From positions 310,001-374,000 of the forward strand of contig NZ_JACEZT010000002.1 of the NCBI RefSeq assembly GCF_014042345.1: DNA of 64,000 bases, written 5' to 3'. This DNA comes from Rugamonas brunnea. GTDB taxonomy: Bacteria > Pseudomonadota > Gammaproteobacteria > Burkholderiales > Burkholderiaceae_D. This document shows positions 51,673 through 61,201 of this stretch, in pieces (positions within the stretch are counted from its first letter, which is position 1; every line of letters starts with the position of its first letter). Under the pieces are notes generated by a model that was not told the origin of the DNA, searched no databases, and saw nothing but the letters and a program-made list of their open reading frames with translations. The position numbers were made by a program, and so were the translations under genes.

Positions 51673-52791
51673 ATGAATTCCGTCATACAGAAAGCCACCC
51701 GCGTCATCATCAAGGTCGGTTCCTCGCTGGTCACCAACGACGGCCGGGGCCTGGACCACGCCGCCATCGCGCGCTGGGCCGCGCAGATCGCCGGCCTGCG
51801 GGCGCTGGGCAAGGAAGTGGTGCTGGTGTCGTCGGGCGCGGTGGCCGAGGGCATGCTGCGCCTGGGCTTCGAGCAGCGCCCCACCGACATCCACGAACTG
51901 CAGGCTTGCGCGGCCGTGGGCCAGATGGGCCTGGCGCAGATCTACGAGACCAGCTTCCGCGCCCACCAGCTGGGCACGGCGCAGGTGCTGCTCACCCACG
52001 CCGACCTGGCCGACCGCGAACGCTACCTGAACGCGCGCTCCACGCTCACCACCTTGCTGCGCCTGGGCGTGGTCCCCATCATCAACGAGAACGACACGGT
52101 GGTGACGGACGAGATCAAGTTCGGCGACAACGACACGCTGGGCGCACTGGTGGCCAATCTGATCGAGGCCGACGCGCTGATCATCCTGACCGACCAGCAC
52201 GGCCTGTATTCAGCCGATCCGCGCAAGGACCCGAACGCGCAGCTGATCCGTCAGGGCCGCGCCGGCGATCCGGCGCTGGAAGCCATGGCCGGTGGCGCCG
52301 GCACCAGCATCGGCCGCGGCGGCATGCTGACCAAGATCCTGGCCGCCAAGCGCGCTGCCAAGTCGGGCGCCCACACCATCATCGCCTGGGGCCGCGACAG
52401 CGACGTGCTGAGCCGCCTGGCGCAAGGTGAAGCCATCGGCACCGAGCTGACGGCGCAGACGGGCCACCTGACGGCGCGCAAGCAGTGGATGGCCGACCAC
52501 CTGCACACGGTGGGCCAGGTGGTGCTGGACGCGGGCGCCGTGCAGAAATTGAAGGATGAAGGCAAGTCGCTGCTGCCGATCGGCGTGACGGAAGTGAAGG
52601 GTGAGTTCGGCCGTGGCGCCGTCATCACCTGCGTCAATCCGGAAGGCCATCCGGTGGCGCGCGGCCTGTCCAACTACACGAGCGCCGAAGCGCGCCGCAT
52701 CATGCGCAAGCCATCGACGGAAATCGAAGCCATCCTCGGCTTCGTGGAAGGCCCGGAGCTGATCCACCGCGACAACCTGGTGCTGGTGTAA
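51673..52791 (+). CDS. proB: Glutamate 5-kinase
   Basis: 372 residues (367 in E. coli). First step of proline synthesis: phosphorylates L-glutamate. The amino-acid-kinase domain (about residues 1-265) has [23 protein letters not shown] and [22 protein letters not shown]-terminal PUA domain (about 280-372; [20 protein letters not shown]) is intact. The usual neighbour proA is not here, as in many betaproteobacteria. Confidence 0.96.
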   Translation: MNSVIQKATRVIIKVGSSLVTNDGRGLDHAAIARWAAQIAGLRALGKEVVLVSSGAVAEGMLRLGFEQRPTDIHELQACAAVGQMGLAQIYETSFRAHQLGTAQVLLTHADLADRERYLNARSTLTTLLRLGVVPIINENDTVVTDEIKFGDNDTLGALVANLIEADALIILTDQHGLYSADPRKDPNAQLIRQGRAGDPALEAMAGGAGTSIGRGGMLTKILAAKRAAKSGAHTIIAWGRDSDVLSRLAQGEAIGTELTAQTGHLTARKQWMADHLHTVGQVVLDAGAVQKLKDEGKSLLPIGVTEVKGEFGRGAVITCVNPEGHPVARGLSNYTSAEARRIMRKPSTEIEAILGFVEGPELIHRDNLVLV

Positions 52792-52840
52792 GCAAAGCGA
52801 TGGCCGCCGCGCGCGTGACGGGCGCGCGGGCGGCTGTTCG

Positions 52841-53488
52841 TCAAGCGCCTTCCGGCGCCGGCGTCTTTTGGCGGTAGTCGCACAGGTCGGCCACCATGCA
52901 GTTCCAGCATTCGGGCTTGCGCGCCTTGCAGGTGTAGCGGCCGTGGAGGATCAGCCAGTGGTGGGCGTCGTGCAGGAATTCCTTGGGCACGAACTTGAGC
53001 AGCTTCTGCTCCACGATGTCGACATTCTTGCCCGGTGCGAGGCCGGTGCGGTTGGCCACCCGGAAGATGTGGGTGTCGACCGCCATGGTCGGTTCGCCGA
53101 AGGCCGTGTTCATCACCACATTGGCCGTCTTGCGGCCCACGCCGGGCAGCGCCTCCAATGACTCGCGGTCGCGCGGCACTTCGCCGCCATGCTGCTCCAG
53201 CAGGATCTTGCAGGTGGCGATCACGTTCTTGGCCTTGGTCTTGTACAGGCCGATGGTCTGGATATAGCCCTTGAGTTCTTCCTCGCCCAGCGCCAGTATC
53301 TTGGCCGGCGTATTGGCCACCGGGTACAGCTTGCGGGTGGCCTTGTTCACGCCCACGTCCGTGGCCTGGGCCGACAGCAGCACGGCGATCAGCAGTTCGA
53401 ACGGTGTGGTGTATTCCAGTTCCGTGACGGGTTTGGGATTGGCTGCGCGAAAGCGCGTGAACATTTCGTAGCGTTTGGCTTGATTCAT
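52841..53488 (-). CDS. nth: Endonuclease III (DNA glycosylase/AP lyase)
   Basis: 215 residues from ATG 53488, which overlaps the rsxB stop by ATGA. Removes oxidised pyrimidines. Motifs: helix-hairpin-helix [20 protein letters not shown] (catalytic lysine follows GVGR), catalytic aspartate in AVDTHIFRV, and the four-cysteine [4Fe-4S] cluster C-X6-C-X2-C-X5-C in [17 protein letters not shown]. The longer open frame upstream is a shadow of rsxB. Confidence 0.97.
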   Translation of the reverse strand: MNQAKRYEMFTRFRAANPKPVTELEYTTPFELLIAVLLSAQATDVGVNKATRKLYPVANTPAKILALGEEELKGYIQTIGLYKTKAKNVIATCKILLEQHGGEVPRDRESLEALPGVGRKTANVVMNTAFGEPTMAVDTHIFRVANRTGLAPGKNVDIVEQKLLKFVPKEFLHDAHHWLILHGRYTCKARKPECWNCMVADLCDYRQKTPAPEGA

Positions 53489-54216
53489 TCCGGTTTGTTT
53501 TCCTTGGCGGCCTTGTCTTGCGGCGCCTGCTGCTGCTCCTGCTGCGCCGCTTCCTTCTTCAGGCGCGCCCGTTCCATGGCGGCTGCGATGATGGCGCGCT
53601 TGCGTTCCTTCTCCGCCTCGTCGGCCGCCGTGGCCGGGTCCAGCGCGTCCACCGCCTTCATCTTGGCCACGGCCTTGGCGGCCAGCCGCGCGTCGTTTTC
53701 CTCGGCGTCGCGGCGCAGGCGCTGCGCGCGGAAGTCGTGCCGCTCGCGGGCGGCGTCGGCCAGCGGCTGGCTCCAGGCATCCCAGCCGGTCGTCTCCGTC
53801 ACCGGGTACATGACGATGCAATCGACCGGGCACGGATTCACGCACAGATCGCAACCGGTGCACAGGTCGGGCACGATGGTGTGCATCTGCTTGGCCGCGC
53901 CCACGATGGCGTCCACCGGGCAGGCCTGGATGCACAGCGTGCAGCCGATGCACAGCGCTTCATCGATGTAGGCCACGGCGCGCGGACGTTCCATGCCGTT
54001 GACGGGGTTGATGGGAATGACCTTCTGACCCGTCAGCGCGGCCAGGCGGGCCACGCCTTCCGCGCCGCCGGGCGGGCATTGGTTGATCCCGGCCTGGGCG
54101 GCCGCGATTGCCTCCGCGTAAGGGCGGCAGCCCTGGTAGCCACATTTGGTGCACTGGGTTTGCGGCAGCACGTCTTCGATGCGGTCGGCGAGGGTGGGGG
54201 TGTTGGTGGACGACAC
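53485..54216 (-). CDS. rsxB: RnfB/RsxB-type electron transport ferredoxin protein (orphan)
   Basis: 243 residues. N-terminal Fe-S domain [20 protein letters not shown] with a further Cys at about residue 47, then two [4Fe-4S] motifs [20 protein letters not shown] and [17 protein letters not shown]. It lacks an N-terminal transmembrane helix, and no other rnf/rsx genes accompany it. A charged, Ala/Lys/Gln-rich C-terminal tail (about residues 165-243) is unusual for RsxB. It is coupled to nth, an iron-sulfur enzyme, a pairing recurrent in betaproteobacteria. Confidence 0.9.
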   Translation of the reverse strand: MSSTNTPTLADRIEDVLPQTQCTKCGYQGCRPYAEAIAAAQAGINQCPPGGAEGVARLAALTGQKVIPINPVNGMERPRAVAYIDEALCIGCTLCIQACPVDAIVGAAKQMHTIVPDLCTGCDLCVNPCPVDCIVMYPVTETTGWDAWSQPLADAARERHDFRAQRLRRDAEENDARLAAKAVAKMKAVDALDPATAADEAEKERKRAIIAAAMERARLKKEAAQQEQQQAPQDKAAKENKPE

Positions 54217-54407
54217 GGTCAGCTTGAATGCGGTAAAACGTCATTATCCAATATCCGCGCGCGATGGGCCGAAAAATATCGGCCATCATTGCGCCGTGCG
54301 CATGATCCGGAAAGTTGCTGAAATACAACCGTGTTGTGTGGCCTTTTGTGGGACGATAGTGACCGATCATACCGGCGGCATGGTAACCGCCGGGCTTACG
54401 ATGGAGT

Positions 54408-55238
54408 ATGTGGATGGGGCGGTTGAAGTCGAGCATTGTGGTGGCGTGGCTGGCCTGCGCGTGTTGGCCGGCGTGGCTGGCGGCGGCGCCCTTGCCCGTG
54501 GTGCGTTTTTCGGCCGACGAGTGGCCGCCGTTCGTCACCGCCGCGCTGCCGGGCGATGGCTTGTCTGGCGCGCTGGTGGCCGCCGTCTACCAGAAGCTGG
54601 GCATGCGCTCGGAAATCGAATATTTTCCATGGAAGCGGGCCATGGAGTTTGGCCTGCATAATCCGCGCTATGCGGGCTTGCTGCCGGTGTGGCGCACGCC
54701 CGAGCGCGAGAAGCTGTGCCATTTTTCCTCCCCCATCGGCAGCACGCTGACGGTGCTCGCCTACCTGAAATCGGCGCCCGTGCGGCCCGACACGCTGGCC
54801 GGCCTGCGCGGCGTGCGGCTGGGCACGGTGGCCGGCTACGCGTATGGCGAGCAGTTCGACGCGGCCCGCGCGCGTGGCGACGTGTCGCCGGAGGAGGGCG
54901 TCAACGACGAGACCAATCTGCGCAAGCTGTTGATCGGGCGCTATTCCGTGATCGTCATCGAGCGCCACGTGCTCGATTACCTGTTGCACGAGCCGCAGTT
55001 CGGGCCGGCCGAGCGCGAGCGCGTGGGCATCGCGGACAACCTGTTCAAGGAGCGGCCCGTGACGGTGTGCTTCAAGCACACGGCGCAGGGGCTGGAACAG
55101 CAGAAGGCGTTCAACAACGCGGCCCGCGAGCTGGACCTGGAGCGGCTGGAGAAGGAATACTGGCAGCGCGCCCACCTCGACGGCGGCAGCGTGCCGCGCC
55201 GGACCGGCACGCCGCACGCGCGGGCGGTGGCCGACTAG
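54408..55238 (+). CDS. Periplasmic solute-binding protein (SBP_bac_3-like)
   Basis: 276 residues. Signal peptide about 1-27 (CACWPAWLAAAPLPVV), then a bacterial extracellular solute-binding fold typical of amino-acid-type binding proteins: RFSADEWPPFVTAALPGDGL, GALVAAVYQKLGMRSEIEYF, LGTVAGYAYGEQFD and a C-terminal helix. The ligand is unknown. It lacks neighbouring ABC permease genes, so it may be a stand-alone sensor or a component with distant partners. It is the only plus-strand gene between two minus-strand blocks. Confidence 0.88.
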   Translation: MWMGRLKSSIVVAWLACACWPAWLAAAPLPVVRFSADEWPPFVTAALPGDGLSGALVAAVYQKLGMRSEIEYFPWKRAMEFGLHNPRYAGLLPVWRTPEREKLCHFSSPIGSTLTVLAYLKSAPVRPDTLAGLRGVRLGTVAGYAYGEQFDAARARGDVSPEEGVNDETNLRKLLIGRYSVIVIERHVLDYLLHEPQFGPAERERVGIADNLFKERPVTVCFKHTAQGLEQQKAFNNAARELDLERLEKEYWQRAHLDGGSVPRRTGTPHARAVAD

Positions 55239-55259
55239 TCACCGCGCGCAGCGGGGCAT

Positions 55260-55304
55260 AAAAAAACGGGACGTCACACCAGCCTGGTGTGACGTCCCGC
55301 CTTG
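55260..55304 (-). terminator. Bidirectional-looking terminator downstream of phaZ
   Basis: CGGGACGTCACACCA (55267-55281) and TGGTGTGACGTCCCG (55285-55299) form a perfect 15-bp stem around three bases. The A-tract on its left side reads as a T-run on the minus strand, so it terminates the phaZ transcript; it also ends the convergent solute-binding gene. Confidence 0.9.
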
Positions 55305-55323
55305 TGGGACTGCCTGGTCGGGA

Positions 55324-56559
55324 TCAGCCGTGCTTGCGGATGAACTCGCCAATTTTCGGGCAGATCATCTCGCGCCAGCGGCGGCCCGAGAAGATGCCGT
55401 AGTGGCCCGCTTGCGGCGCCACGAAGTCTTGCTGCATGTCGGCCGGAATGCCGCTGCACAGCTCGTGCGCGGCCTGGGTCTGGCCGGCGCCGGAGATGTC
55501 GTCGAGCTCGCCTTCGACCGTGAACAGCGCCACCGTCTTGATGTCCTGCGGGCGCACGGGCTTGCCGCCTACCATCCAGGTGCCTTTCGGCAGCCGGAAT
55601 TCCTGGAACACGGTCTTGATGGTGTCGAGGTAGTACTCGGCCGGCATGTCGAGCACGGCATTGTATTCATCGTAGAACTTGCGGTGGCTGTCGGCCGGCT
55701 CGTCGTCGCCCTGCACCAGGTGCATGTAGAACTCGCGGTGGCTCTGGGCGTGGCGGCCCGGGTTCATGGCGATGAAACCGGCGTGCTGCAGGAAGCCCGG
55801 ATAGACCTTGCGGCCGAAGCCCGGGTAGTTGGGCGGCACCGCGTAGATCACCGTATTCTCGAACCACGAGAATTTCTTTTCCGTGGCCAGGTTGTTGACC
55901 TGGGTCGGCGATTTGCGCGGGTCGATCGGGCCGCCCATCATGGTCATGGTCTTGGGCAGCTTGGGATCGTTGTCCGACGCCATCAGCGAGATGGCGGCCA
56001 GCACCGGCACCGTCGGCTGGCACACGGAGATCACGTGCAGGTCCGGCGCCAGCAGGCGGATGAAGTCCTGCACGTAGAAGATGTAATCGTCCAGGTGGAA
56101 CGGGCCGGCCGAGACCGGCACCATGCGCGCGTCGGTCCAGTCCGTGATGTAGACGTCGTGTTCCACCAGCAGGCCGCGCACGGTGTCGCGCAGCAGCGTG
56201 GAGTGGTGGCCCGACAGCGGCGCCACCAGCAAGACCTTCGGTTGCTTGAGGGCGCGCAGCGCTTTCTCGCCCAGGTCCTTGCGGAAGTGGATCAGGCGGC
56301 AGAACGGCTTGGTTTCCACCACTTGTTCGATGATGCCCACTTGTTCGCCGTTGATCTCGGTGCTGTCGATCTCGAACGCCGGTTTTTCATAATCCTTGCC
56401 CAAACGGTACATCAACTCGTAGCCGGCCGCGATCCGCTGCGAGAATGGCGTGTGCGCCAGCGGCGAGACAGGGTTGGTAAACAGTTTGGACGACGCGTCG
56501 GCCCAATGCATCAAAGGCGTCAGGAACGAGCGTTGCATTTCGTGCAGTTGGTAGAGCAT
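55324..56559 (-). CDS. phaZ: Intracellular polyhydroxyalkanoate depolymerase
   Basis: 411 residues. Degrades the PHA granule polymer. It has the cysteine-type lipase-box equivalent VISVCQPTVPVLAAI (catalytic Cys) typical of Ralstonia PhaZa1-like intracellular depolymerases, with the histidine near the C-terminus in QAGHYGIFSGRRW and an acidic residue in EGELDDISGAGQT. The opening MLYQLHEMQRSFLTPLMHWA is also typical of the family. It stands as a single gene with its own promoter region (56560-56770). Confidence 0.94.
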   Translation of the reverse strand: MLYQLHEMQRSFLTPLMHWADASSKLFTNPVSPLAHTPFSQRIAAGYELMYRLGKDYEKPAFEIDSTEINGEQVGIIEQVVETKPFCRLIHFRKDLGEKALRALKQPKVLLVAPLSGHHSTLLRDTVRGLLVEHDVYITDWTDARMVPVSAGPFHLDDYIFYVQDFIRLLAPDLHVISVCQPTVPVLAAISLMASDNDPKLPKTMTMMGGPIDPRKSPTQVNNLATEKKFSWFENTVIYAVPPNYPGFGRKVYPGFLQHAGFIAMNPGRHAQSHREFYMHLVQGDDEPADSHRKFYDEYNAVLDMPAEYYLDTIKTVFQEFRLPKGTWMVGGKPVRPQDIKTVALFTVEGELDDISGAGQTQAAHELCSGIPADMQQDFVAPQAGHYGIFSGRRWREMICPKIGEFIRKHG

Positions 56560-56773
56560 AAATATTCCTGGCAGTGAGGATGGTGCGGCGCACCATACCT
56601 ATACATCATGGATCAATTATAGGATATTTGTTCGTGTCGTAAAGCATTTCGAGATTCCCGCGAGAAAGGCGGGAGCGGCATGTTTACTGGCGCCTTGCAT
56701 GATGATACCTCTGTTTCCGCAAGGGAATGAGCGAACTTTTTGGCTCTATGAGTCATCATAACGCAGCCAGAAT

Positions 56774-56803
56774 AAAAAAAAGCAGCGTTTCCGCTGCTTT
56801 TTT
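56774..56803 (-). terminator. Intrinsic terminator of the ferredoxin reductase gene
   Basis: AAAAAGCAGCG-TTTC-CGCTGCTTTTT with flanking A/T runs; on the minus strand it lies 33 bp after the reductase stop and ends in a T-run. Confidence 0.85.
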
Positions 56804-56835
56804 GTAGGACGAACGGCCAAGCCGCTGCCGGATTC

Positions 56836-57903
56836 CTAGTCGAATACGGGGGTCTCCACGCCTAGCACCTTGTGCAGCTTGGGCGAGGTGGTCGTGTATT
56901 GCATGTGGATTTTCTTGTCGGGGAAAATGTATGGCGCTGCACCAAAAGCGGCCAGAGCAGCTTCGTGGAAGCCCGACAGGATCAGTTTTTTCTTGCCCGG
57001 ATAGGTGTTGATGTCGCCCACGGCGAAGATGCCGGGCACGTTGGTTTCGAACTTCTCCGTGCTCTGCACTTTGAGCTGGCGGCGCTCGATGTCCAGGCCC
57101 CATTCGGCGATCGGGCCCAGCTTGGGCGACAGGCCGAAGAACACCAGCAGCATGTCCAGCGGCACGCGGCGCGTGACGCCGTCGGCGCCCGTCACCTTGA
57201 GGTCGGTCAGCTTGCCATCCTTGGCGTCGAAGCCGGTGGCCTGGCCGATGATCAGTTGCATTTCGTAGTCGTCGCACAGGGCCTTCATCTTGGCCACCGA
57301 GGCCGGCGCGGCGCGGAAATCTTCGCGCCGGTGCACCAGCACCACCGATTCGGCCTTGCCGACGAAGTTCAGGGCCCAGTCCAGCGCCGAGTCGCCGCCG
57401 CCGCAGATGACCAGGTTCTTGCCTTCGAACAGGGCGGGGTCCTTGACGCGGTAGAACAACTGGCTGTTTTCGAACTGCTCGATGCCGTCCACTTTCAGCG
57501 TGCGGGCCTGGAACGAGCCGACGCCGGCGGCGATGAAGATGGTCTTGGCCAGGAAACGGGTGCCGGTGCTCGTTTCAACGTTGAAACGGCCATCCTCGCG
57601 CCGCTCGACGATGGTCACTTCCTGGCCCAGGTGGAAGGTGGGCTCGAACGGGGCGATCTGCTTGAGCAGGTTGTCCGTCAGCTCCTGGCCCGTGCACGAG
57701 GGCACGGCGGGGATGTCGTAGATGGGTTTGTCCGGGTACAGTTCCACGCACTGGCCGCCGACGACGTGCAGCGAATCGATCACGTGGGCCTTGATTTCCA
57801 GCAGGCCCAGTTCGAATACCTGGAACAGGCCGACCGGGCCGGCGCCGATGATGACGGCATCCGCTTCGATGACGCCGGCTGGGGTGGGGGTGACACTTTG
57901 CAT
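56836..57903 (-). CDS. Ferredoxin--NADP+ reductase, thioredoxin-reductase-like type
   Basis: 355 residues. FAD/NAD(P) two-dinucleotide-binding protein lacking the CxxC of thioredoxin reductase: FAD-binding [17 protein letters not shown] at about residue 16, [20 protein letters not shown] (diagnostic of the TrxR-like FNR family), NAD(P)-binding [14 protein letters not shown] at about residue 165 and [20 protein letters not shown] near the end. It transfers electrons between NADPH and ferredoxin; the fdxA gene lies just upstream on the same strand. The family position of FNR in Oxalobacteraceae supports the name. Confidence 0.9.
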   Translation of the reverse strand: MQSVTPTPAGVIEADAVIIGAGPVGLFQVFELGLLEIKAHVIDSLHVVGGQCVELYPDKPIYDIPAVPSCTGQELTDNLLKQIAPFEPTFHLGQEVTIVERREDGRFNVETSTGTRFLAKTIFIAAGVGSFQARTLKVDGIEQFENSQLFYRVKDPALFEGKNLVICGGGDSALDWALNFVGKAESVVLVHRREDFRAAPASVAKMKALCDDYEMQLIIGQATGFDAKDGKLTDLKVTGADGVTRRVPLDMLLVFFGLSPKLGPIAEWGLDIERRQLKVQSTEKFETNVPGIFAVGDINTYPGKKKLILSGFHEAALAAFGAAPYIFPDKKIHMQYTTTSPKLHKVLGVETPVFD

Positions 57904-57938
57904 ACCATTTTCCCTGTTGTTGCGTAAACATTCGGGCT

Positions 57939-57992
57939 AAATGTTCAGGCAACAACGGGGCACGCCGCGTACGCGGCGGACACGCCTGAACA
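57939..57992. repeat. Nested inverted repeats between fdxA and the reductase gene
   Basis: TGTTCAGGC (57942-57950) and GCCTGAACA (57984-57992) bracket a perfect 16-bp palindrome CGCCGCGTACGCGGCG (57963-57978). The structure could act as an mRNA processing or attenuation element between the two genes. Confidence 0.55.
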
Positions 57993-58060
57993 CTGCCTGT
58001 TGCTGCCTGTCGTTGCCAGCCGGCCGTGCCGGACGCGCGCCGGTGCGGGGCGGGACGCGA

Positions 58061-58384
58061 TCAGCGTACCAGCAGGTGCAGCTTCTCTTTGACGTCCTTG
58101 AACTCTTCGGCTTCCGGCAGGGCCGCCTTGGTCTTGGTGATCGAGGGCCAGTTACGGGCCAGCTCGACGTTGATCTTGATGAATTGCTGCTGGTCCGACG
58201 GCACATCTTCCTCAGCGAAAATGGCGTTGACGGGGCATTCGGCCACGCACACGGCGCAGTCGATGCATTCGTCCGGATCGATCGCCAGGAAATTCGGGCC
58301 TTCGCGGAAACAATCTACCGGGCAAACATCGACGCAATCGGTGTAACGACAGCTGATGCAAGATTCGGTGACAACGTGAGTCAT
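58061..58384 (-). CDS. fdxA: Seven-iron ferredoxin FdxA
   Basis: 107 residues from ATG 58384, AGGA ribosome binding site just upstream. One [3Fe-4S] and one [4Fe-4S] centre: [20 protein letters not shown] and [20 protein letters not shown], followed by the typical C-terminal extension ([20 protein letters not shown]). Electron carrier; probably the partner of the downstream reductase. Confidence 0.96.
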   Translation of the reverse strand: MTHVVTESCISCRYTDCVDVCPVDCFREGPNFLAIDPDECIDCAVCVAECPVNAIFAEEDVPSDQQQFIKINVELARNWPSITKTKAALPEAEEFKDVKEKLHLLVR

Positions 58385-58690
58385 AACAGTCCTATCAATG
58401 TTGGTGCGCTGGTCCGTCAGCGGCGTCGTATCGGCCATGCCAACTTCAGCAAAGCACTGTATTTTAAGGTAATTTGCCACATCTCACAAATTGCGCTTAT
58501 ATACAATCTCTATAAGCAAATGCGTGCCGCGCGCTGGTCCGCGCACGGTCACGCACCGCCGGCGCCGGGGCCTGGCGGTCTGCTGACAGGTGCTTTTTCT
58601 ACTGGGGAATGACAGTAGCACACCCCGGCGCGCGGGGTGATGACGCTAGTCAAGATTGGCCCGAACAGGCCGCAGGCCGGGAGGCGCGGC
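58385..58690 (-). promoter_or_regulatory. fdxA upstream region with an AT-rich dyad
   Basis: A 306-bp gap. It contains GCTTATA (58495-58501) and TATAAGC (58511-58517) around nine bases, about 110 bp upstream of fdxA, a plausible operator. Nothing else gene-like is seen; the rest is GC-rich spacer up to the end of the emfourin-like gene. Confidence 0.4.
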
Positions 58691-58978
58691 TCAGGTGGCG
58701 GCGCGGATCTGGTTCAGCAGCTTTTGCCAGCGCTGGTTGGCCGGCCGCCCGTCCTCGCAAAACGAGACGCTGTGGCGCCGGCCCCGGTCGTCGACCGTGA
58801 TGGTCCAGTGCAGCTGGTCGGCCCCGGCCGGCGGCGGGGGTGAGGGCGGGGTGGCGAAGAAGTGATCGTTGTCCAAGGTCGCCTCCAGGGCCTTGCCCTG
58901 CACGTTGGTGTCGGTGTCGACCTCGTAATGTCCGCCCTGGCCGGCGATGCCGCCCTGGGCCGTTGCTAGAATTTTCAT
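58691..58978 (-). CDS. Emfourin-like protease-inhibitor-fold protein
   Basis: 95 residues from ATG 58978 with GGAGCGCGC in front. The pattern GGIAGQGGHYEVDT, a middle strand LHWTITVDDRGRRHSVSF, and the ending PANQRWQKLLNQIR fits the protealysin inhibitor emfourin family. Emfourin inhibits thermolysin-like M4 proteases and is usually adjacent to a protealysin gene, which is not present here. Assignment by motif only. Confidence 0.6.
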   Translation of the reverse strand: MKILATAQGGIAGQGGHYEVDTDTNVQGKALEATLDNDHFFATPPSPPPPAGADQLHWTITVDDRGRRHSVSFCEDGRPANQRWQKLLNQIRAAT

Positions 58979-59167
58979 GCGCGCTCCTTGCTGGATGAGT
59001 GGGGAATGGCGCTGGCGCGCCAGCCAGCGTCCATCGTCGCGCCGCGCGGGCCGGCCAGGTTTGCGTGGCCGCAAAGGTTGCGCCATTGGCCGTGGCCGGG
59101 TCCGGTGCGCTAGAATCCCAGCCAAACACGACAGCCGGCCCAGCCGGCGCACCTACCTGGAGACCGC

Positions 59168-60397
59168 ATGCCCCATCCCGTCACGCCGGCCCTGGCCGGC
59201 ATCCCGCTGGAATTCCTGTTGTTCGCCGTGGTGCTGGCCATGGTCGCTTTCGCCCACGTATCCACCATGCTGACGGCGCTGGGCGGGGCGCTGGTGATCA
59301 CCATCTACAAGGTGCTGTGGGCGCCGTTCGGCGAGGGGGCGGGCGTGGCCGGCCTGCTGGCCCACGCCGGCCACGAGTGGGTGGGGCTGGCCAACCTGCT
59401 GGCGCTGCTGCTCGGCTTCGCCCTGCTGGCCAAGCACTTCGAGCGCAGCCGCATTCCCGACATCCTGCCCGACTACCTGCCCGACGACTGGAAGGGGCCG
59501 TTTGTGCTGCTCTGGCTGGTGTTCTTCATCTCCAGCTTCCTCGACAACATCGCTGCCGCCATCATCGGCGGCACCGTGGCCCACAGCGTGTTCCGCGGCA
59601 AGGTACACATCGGCTACCTGGCCGCCATCGTGGCCGCCTCCAACGCGGGCGGTTCGGGCAGCGTGGTGGGCGACACCACCACCACCATGATGTGGCTGGC
59701 CGGGGTGGCGCCGTCGCAGGTGCTGCATGCCTATGTGGCGGCCGGCGTGGCGCTGCTGGTGTGCGCGCTGCCGGCCGCGCGCCAGCAGCAGGCCTACAGC
59801 CCCATCGTCAAGGATGCGCCGGCCGGGGTGCGCATCGACGCGGCGCGGGTGGCCATCGTGGCCGGCGTGCTGGTGGCGGCCGTGCTGACCAATGTGCTGC
59901 TCAGCGTGCGCTTTCCGGACTGGATAGGCGTGTTCCCCTTCCTGGGCGCGGCCGTGTGGCTGACGCTGGGCGCCACCGCCCTGTGGCGCCGGCCCGACTG
60001 GCACGAGCTGCCCGGTGCGCTGCGCGGCGCCGTATTCCTGCTGGCGCTGGTGTGGTCGGCGTCCATGATGCCGGTGCAGGCGCTGCCGGCCGCGTCCTGG
60101 CCCAGCGCGCTCACGCTCGGCTTCGTGTCGGCCGTGTTCGACAACATCCCGCTGACGGCGCTGGCGCTGCGCCAGGGCGGCTTTGACTGGGGCTTTTTGG
60201 CCTATGCGGTGGGCTTTGGCGGCTCCATGATCTGGTTCGGCTCCTCGGCCGGCGTGGCGCTCAGCGGCCAGTATCCGGAGGCCCGTTCCGTGCTGCTGTG
60301 GCTGCGCCACGGCTGGCATGTGGCGCTGGCCTATGTGGTCGGTTTCGCGGCCTTGCTGGTGGTGCTGGGCTGGCAGCCGCACCAGGCAGGGGCCTAG
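59168..60397 (+). CDS. Ion-transporter-superfamily membrane transporter (Na+/H+ antiporter or citrate-transporter type)
   Basis: 409 residues with about ten to eleven hydrophobic segments. The phrase SSFLDNIAAAIIGGTVAHSV, then IVAASNAGGSGSVVGDTTTT and VFDNIPLTALALRQGG near the C-terminus, recall the NhaD/ArsB/CitM superfamily where unwound DN-containing loops bind the ion. Such proteins are variously annotated as citrate transporters or sodium:proton antiporters; I cannot choose the cargo. A single-gene unit. Confidence 0.8.
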   Translation: MPHPVTPALAGIPLEFLLFAVVLAMVAFAHVSTMLTALGGALVITIYKVLWAPFGEGAGVAGLLAHAGHEWVGLANLLALLLGFALLAKHFERSRIPDILPDYLPDDWKGPFVLLWLVFFISSFLDNIAAAIIGGTVAHSVFRGKVHIGYLAAIVAASNAGGSGSVVGDTTTTMMWLAGVAPSQVLHAYVAAGVALLVCALPAARQQQAYSPIVKDAPAGVRIDAARVAIVAGVLVAAVLTNVLLSVRFPDWIGVFPFLGAAVWLTLGATALWRRPDWHELPGALRGAVFLLALVWSASMMPVQALPAASWPSALTLGFVSAVFDNIPLTALALRQGGFDWGFLAYAVGFGGSMIWFGSSAGVALSGQYPEARSVLLWLRHGWHVALAYVVGFAALLVVLGWQPHQAGA

Positions 60398-60466
60398 CGC
60401 GGGCACTAGCGCCGGGCGGCCCCAACTGGCATCATGGCGGCTGGTTCAATTAGTGAGGAAGGCCAG

Positions 60467-60751
60467 ATGGCGGACATCAACATCGTGCAGGATCACCACC
60501 TGTCACACAAGAAAGCCCGCGAAGCGGCGGAGAAAGTGGCCGAGCAGATGGCCGAGGAATTCGACATCGAGTGCACCTGGCAGGGCGATGTCCTGCATTT
60601 CGAGCGTAGCGGCGTATCCGGCTCGCTCACGCTGCACAAGCATCAGGCGCAGATGCAGATCAAGCTGGGATTTTTGCTGAGCGCGTTCGCCCACAAGATC
60701 GAACACAAGGTGGCGGAAAACATGCAGAAAGTCTTTGGCGGCAAGGCCTGA
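60467..60751 (+). CDS. Polyhydroxyalkanoic acid system / granule-region protein (PHA_gran_rgn)
   Basis: 94 residues from ATG 60467 with GAGGAAGGCCAG in front. Matches the PHA-granule-region family by INIVQDHHLSHKKAREAAEK, VAEQMAEEFDIECTW and the FERSGVSGSLTLH segment, with a C-terminal amphipathic region. Such proteins accompany PHA genes, but their precise role is unknown. Here phaZ lies 4 kb away rather than adjacent. Confidence 0.85.
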   Translation: MADINIVQDHHLSHKKAREAAEKVAEQMAEEFDIECTWQGDVLHFERSGVSGSLTLHKHQAQMQIKLGFLLSAFAHKIEHKVAENMQKVFGGKA

Positions 60752-60761
60752 ACGGCGGCCG

Positions 60762-60798
60762 AAAAAAAAGAGAGGGGCCGCGGCCCCTCTCTTTTTTT
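60762..60798. terminator. Bidirectional terminator between the PHA protein and acyl-CoA-binding protein
   Basis: AAGAGAGGGGCCG and CGGCCCCTCTCTT form a perfect stem with a run of A on one side and T on the other; it serves both convergent genes. Confidence 0.92.
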
Positions 60799-60811
60799 GC
60801 GTTGGGCCTGA

Positions 60812-61066
60812 TCAGCCCTTCAGTTCTTCGATCAGGTCGATGTATTGCTGCATCGCCTCATCCTGGCTGTTGCCCTTGAGGGCGGCCCAGGCATCATACT
60901 TGGCGCGGCCCACCATGTCGGTGAAGCCAGGACGCGCACCTTCCACGTCACCGCTGCTGGCCTGCTTGAACAGGGCGTAGATCTTCAGCAGGGTCATATT
61001 GTCCGGACGCTCCGGCAGATTCTTGGAATCGGCCTGCGCCTGCGCGAATTGCTCTTGTAAACTCAT
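60812..61066 (-). CDS. Acyl-CoA-binding protein
   Basis: 84 residues from ATG 61066. ACBP four-helix fold with LYxLFKQASxGD signature (IYALFKQASSGDVEGARPGF) and the AKYDAWAALKG motif that holds the acyl-CoA-binding Tyr and Lys. It buffers and delivers long-chain acyl-CoA. It is divergent from the WS/DGAT gene, an enzyme that uses acyl-CoA, so the two could work together. Confidence 0.96.
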   Translation of the reverse strand: MSLQEQFAQAQADSKNLPERPDNMTLLKIYALFKQASSGDVEGARPGFTDMVGRAKYDAWAALKGNSQDEAMQQYIDLIEELKG

Positions 61067-61201
61067 AACGGCTCCTGTGGACGAAAAGTGTTGCACATAT
61101 TGTTGTTAGAGCAATGTCACTATAAATACTTAGCGCATTGACATCCCGATCAGCGACATAATACAAACAAACCGCCTACAAACCTTAGAGGAGATGCTCG
61201 A

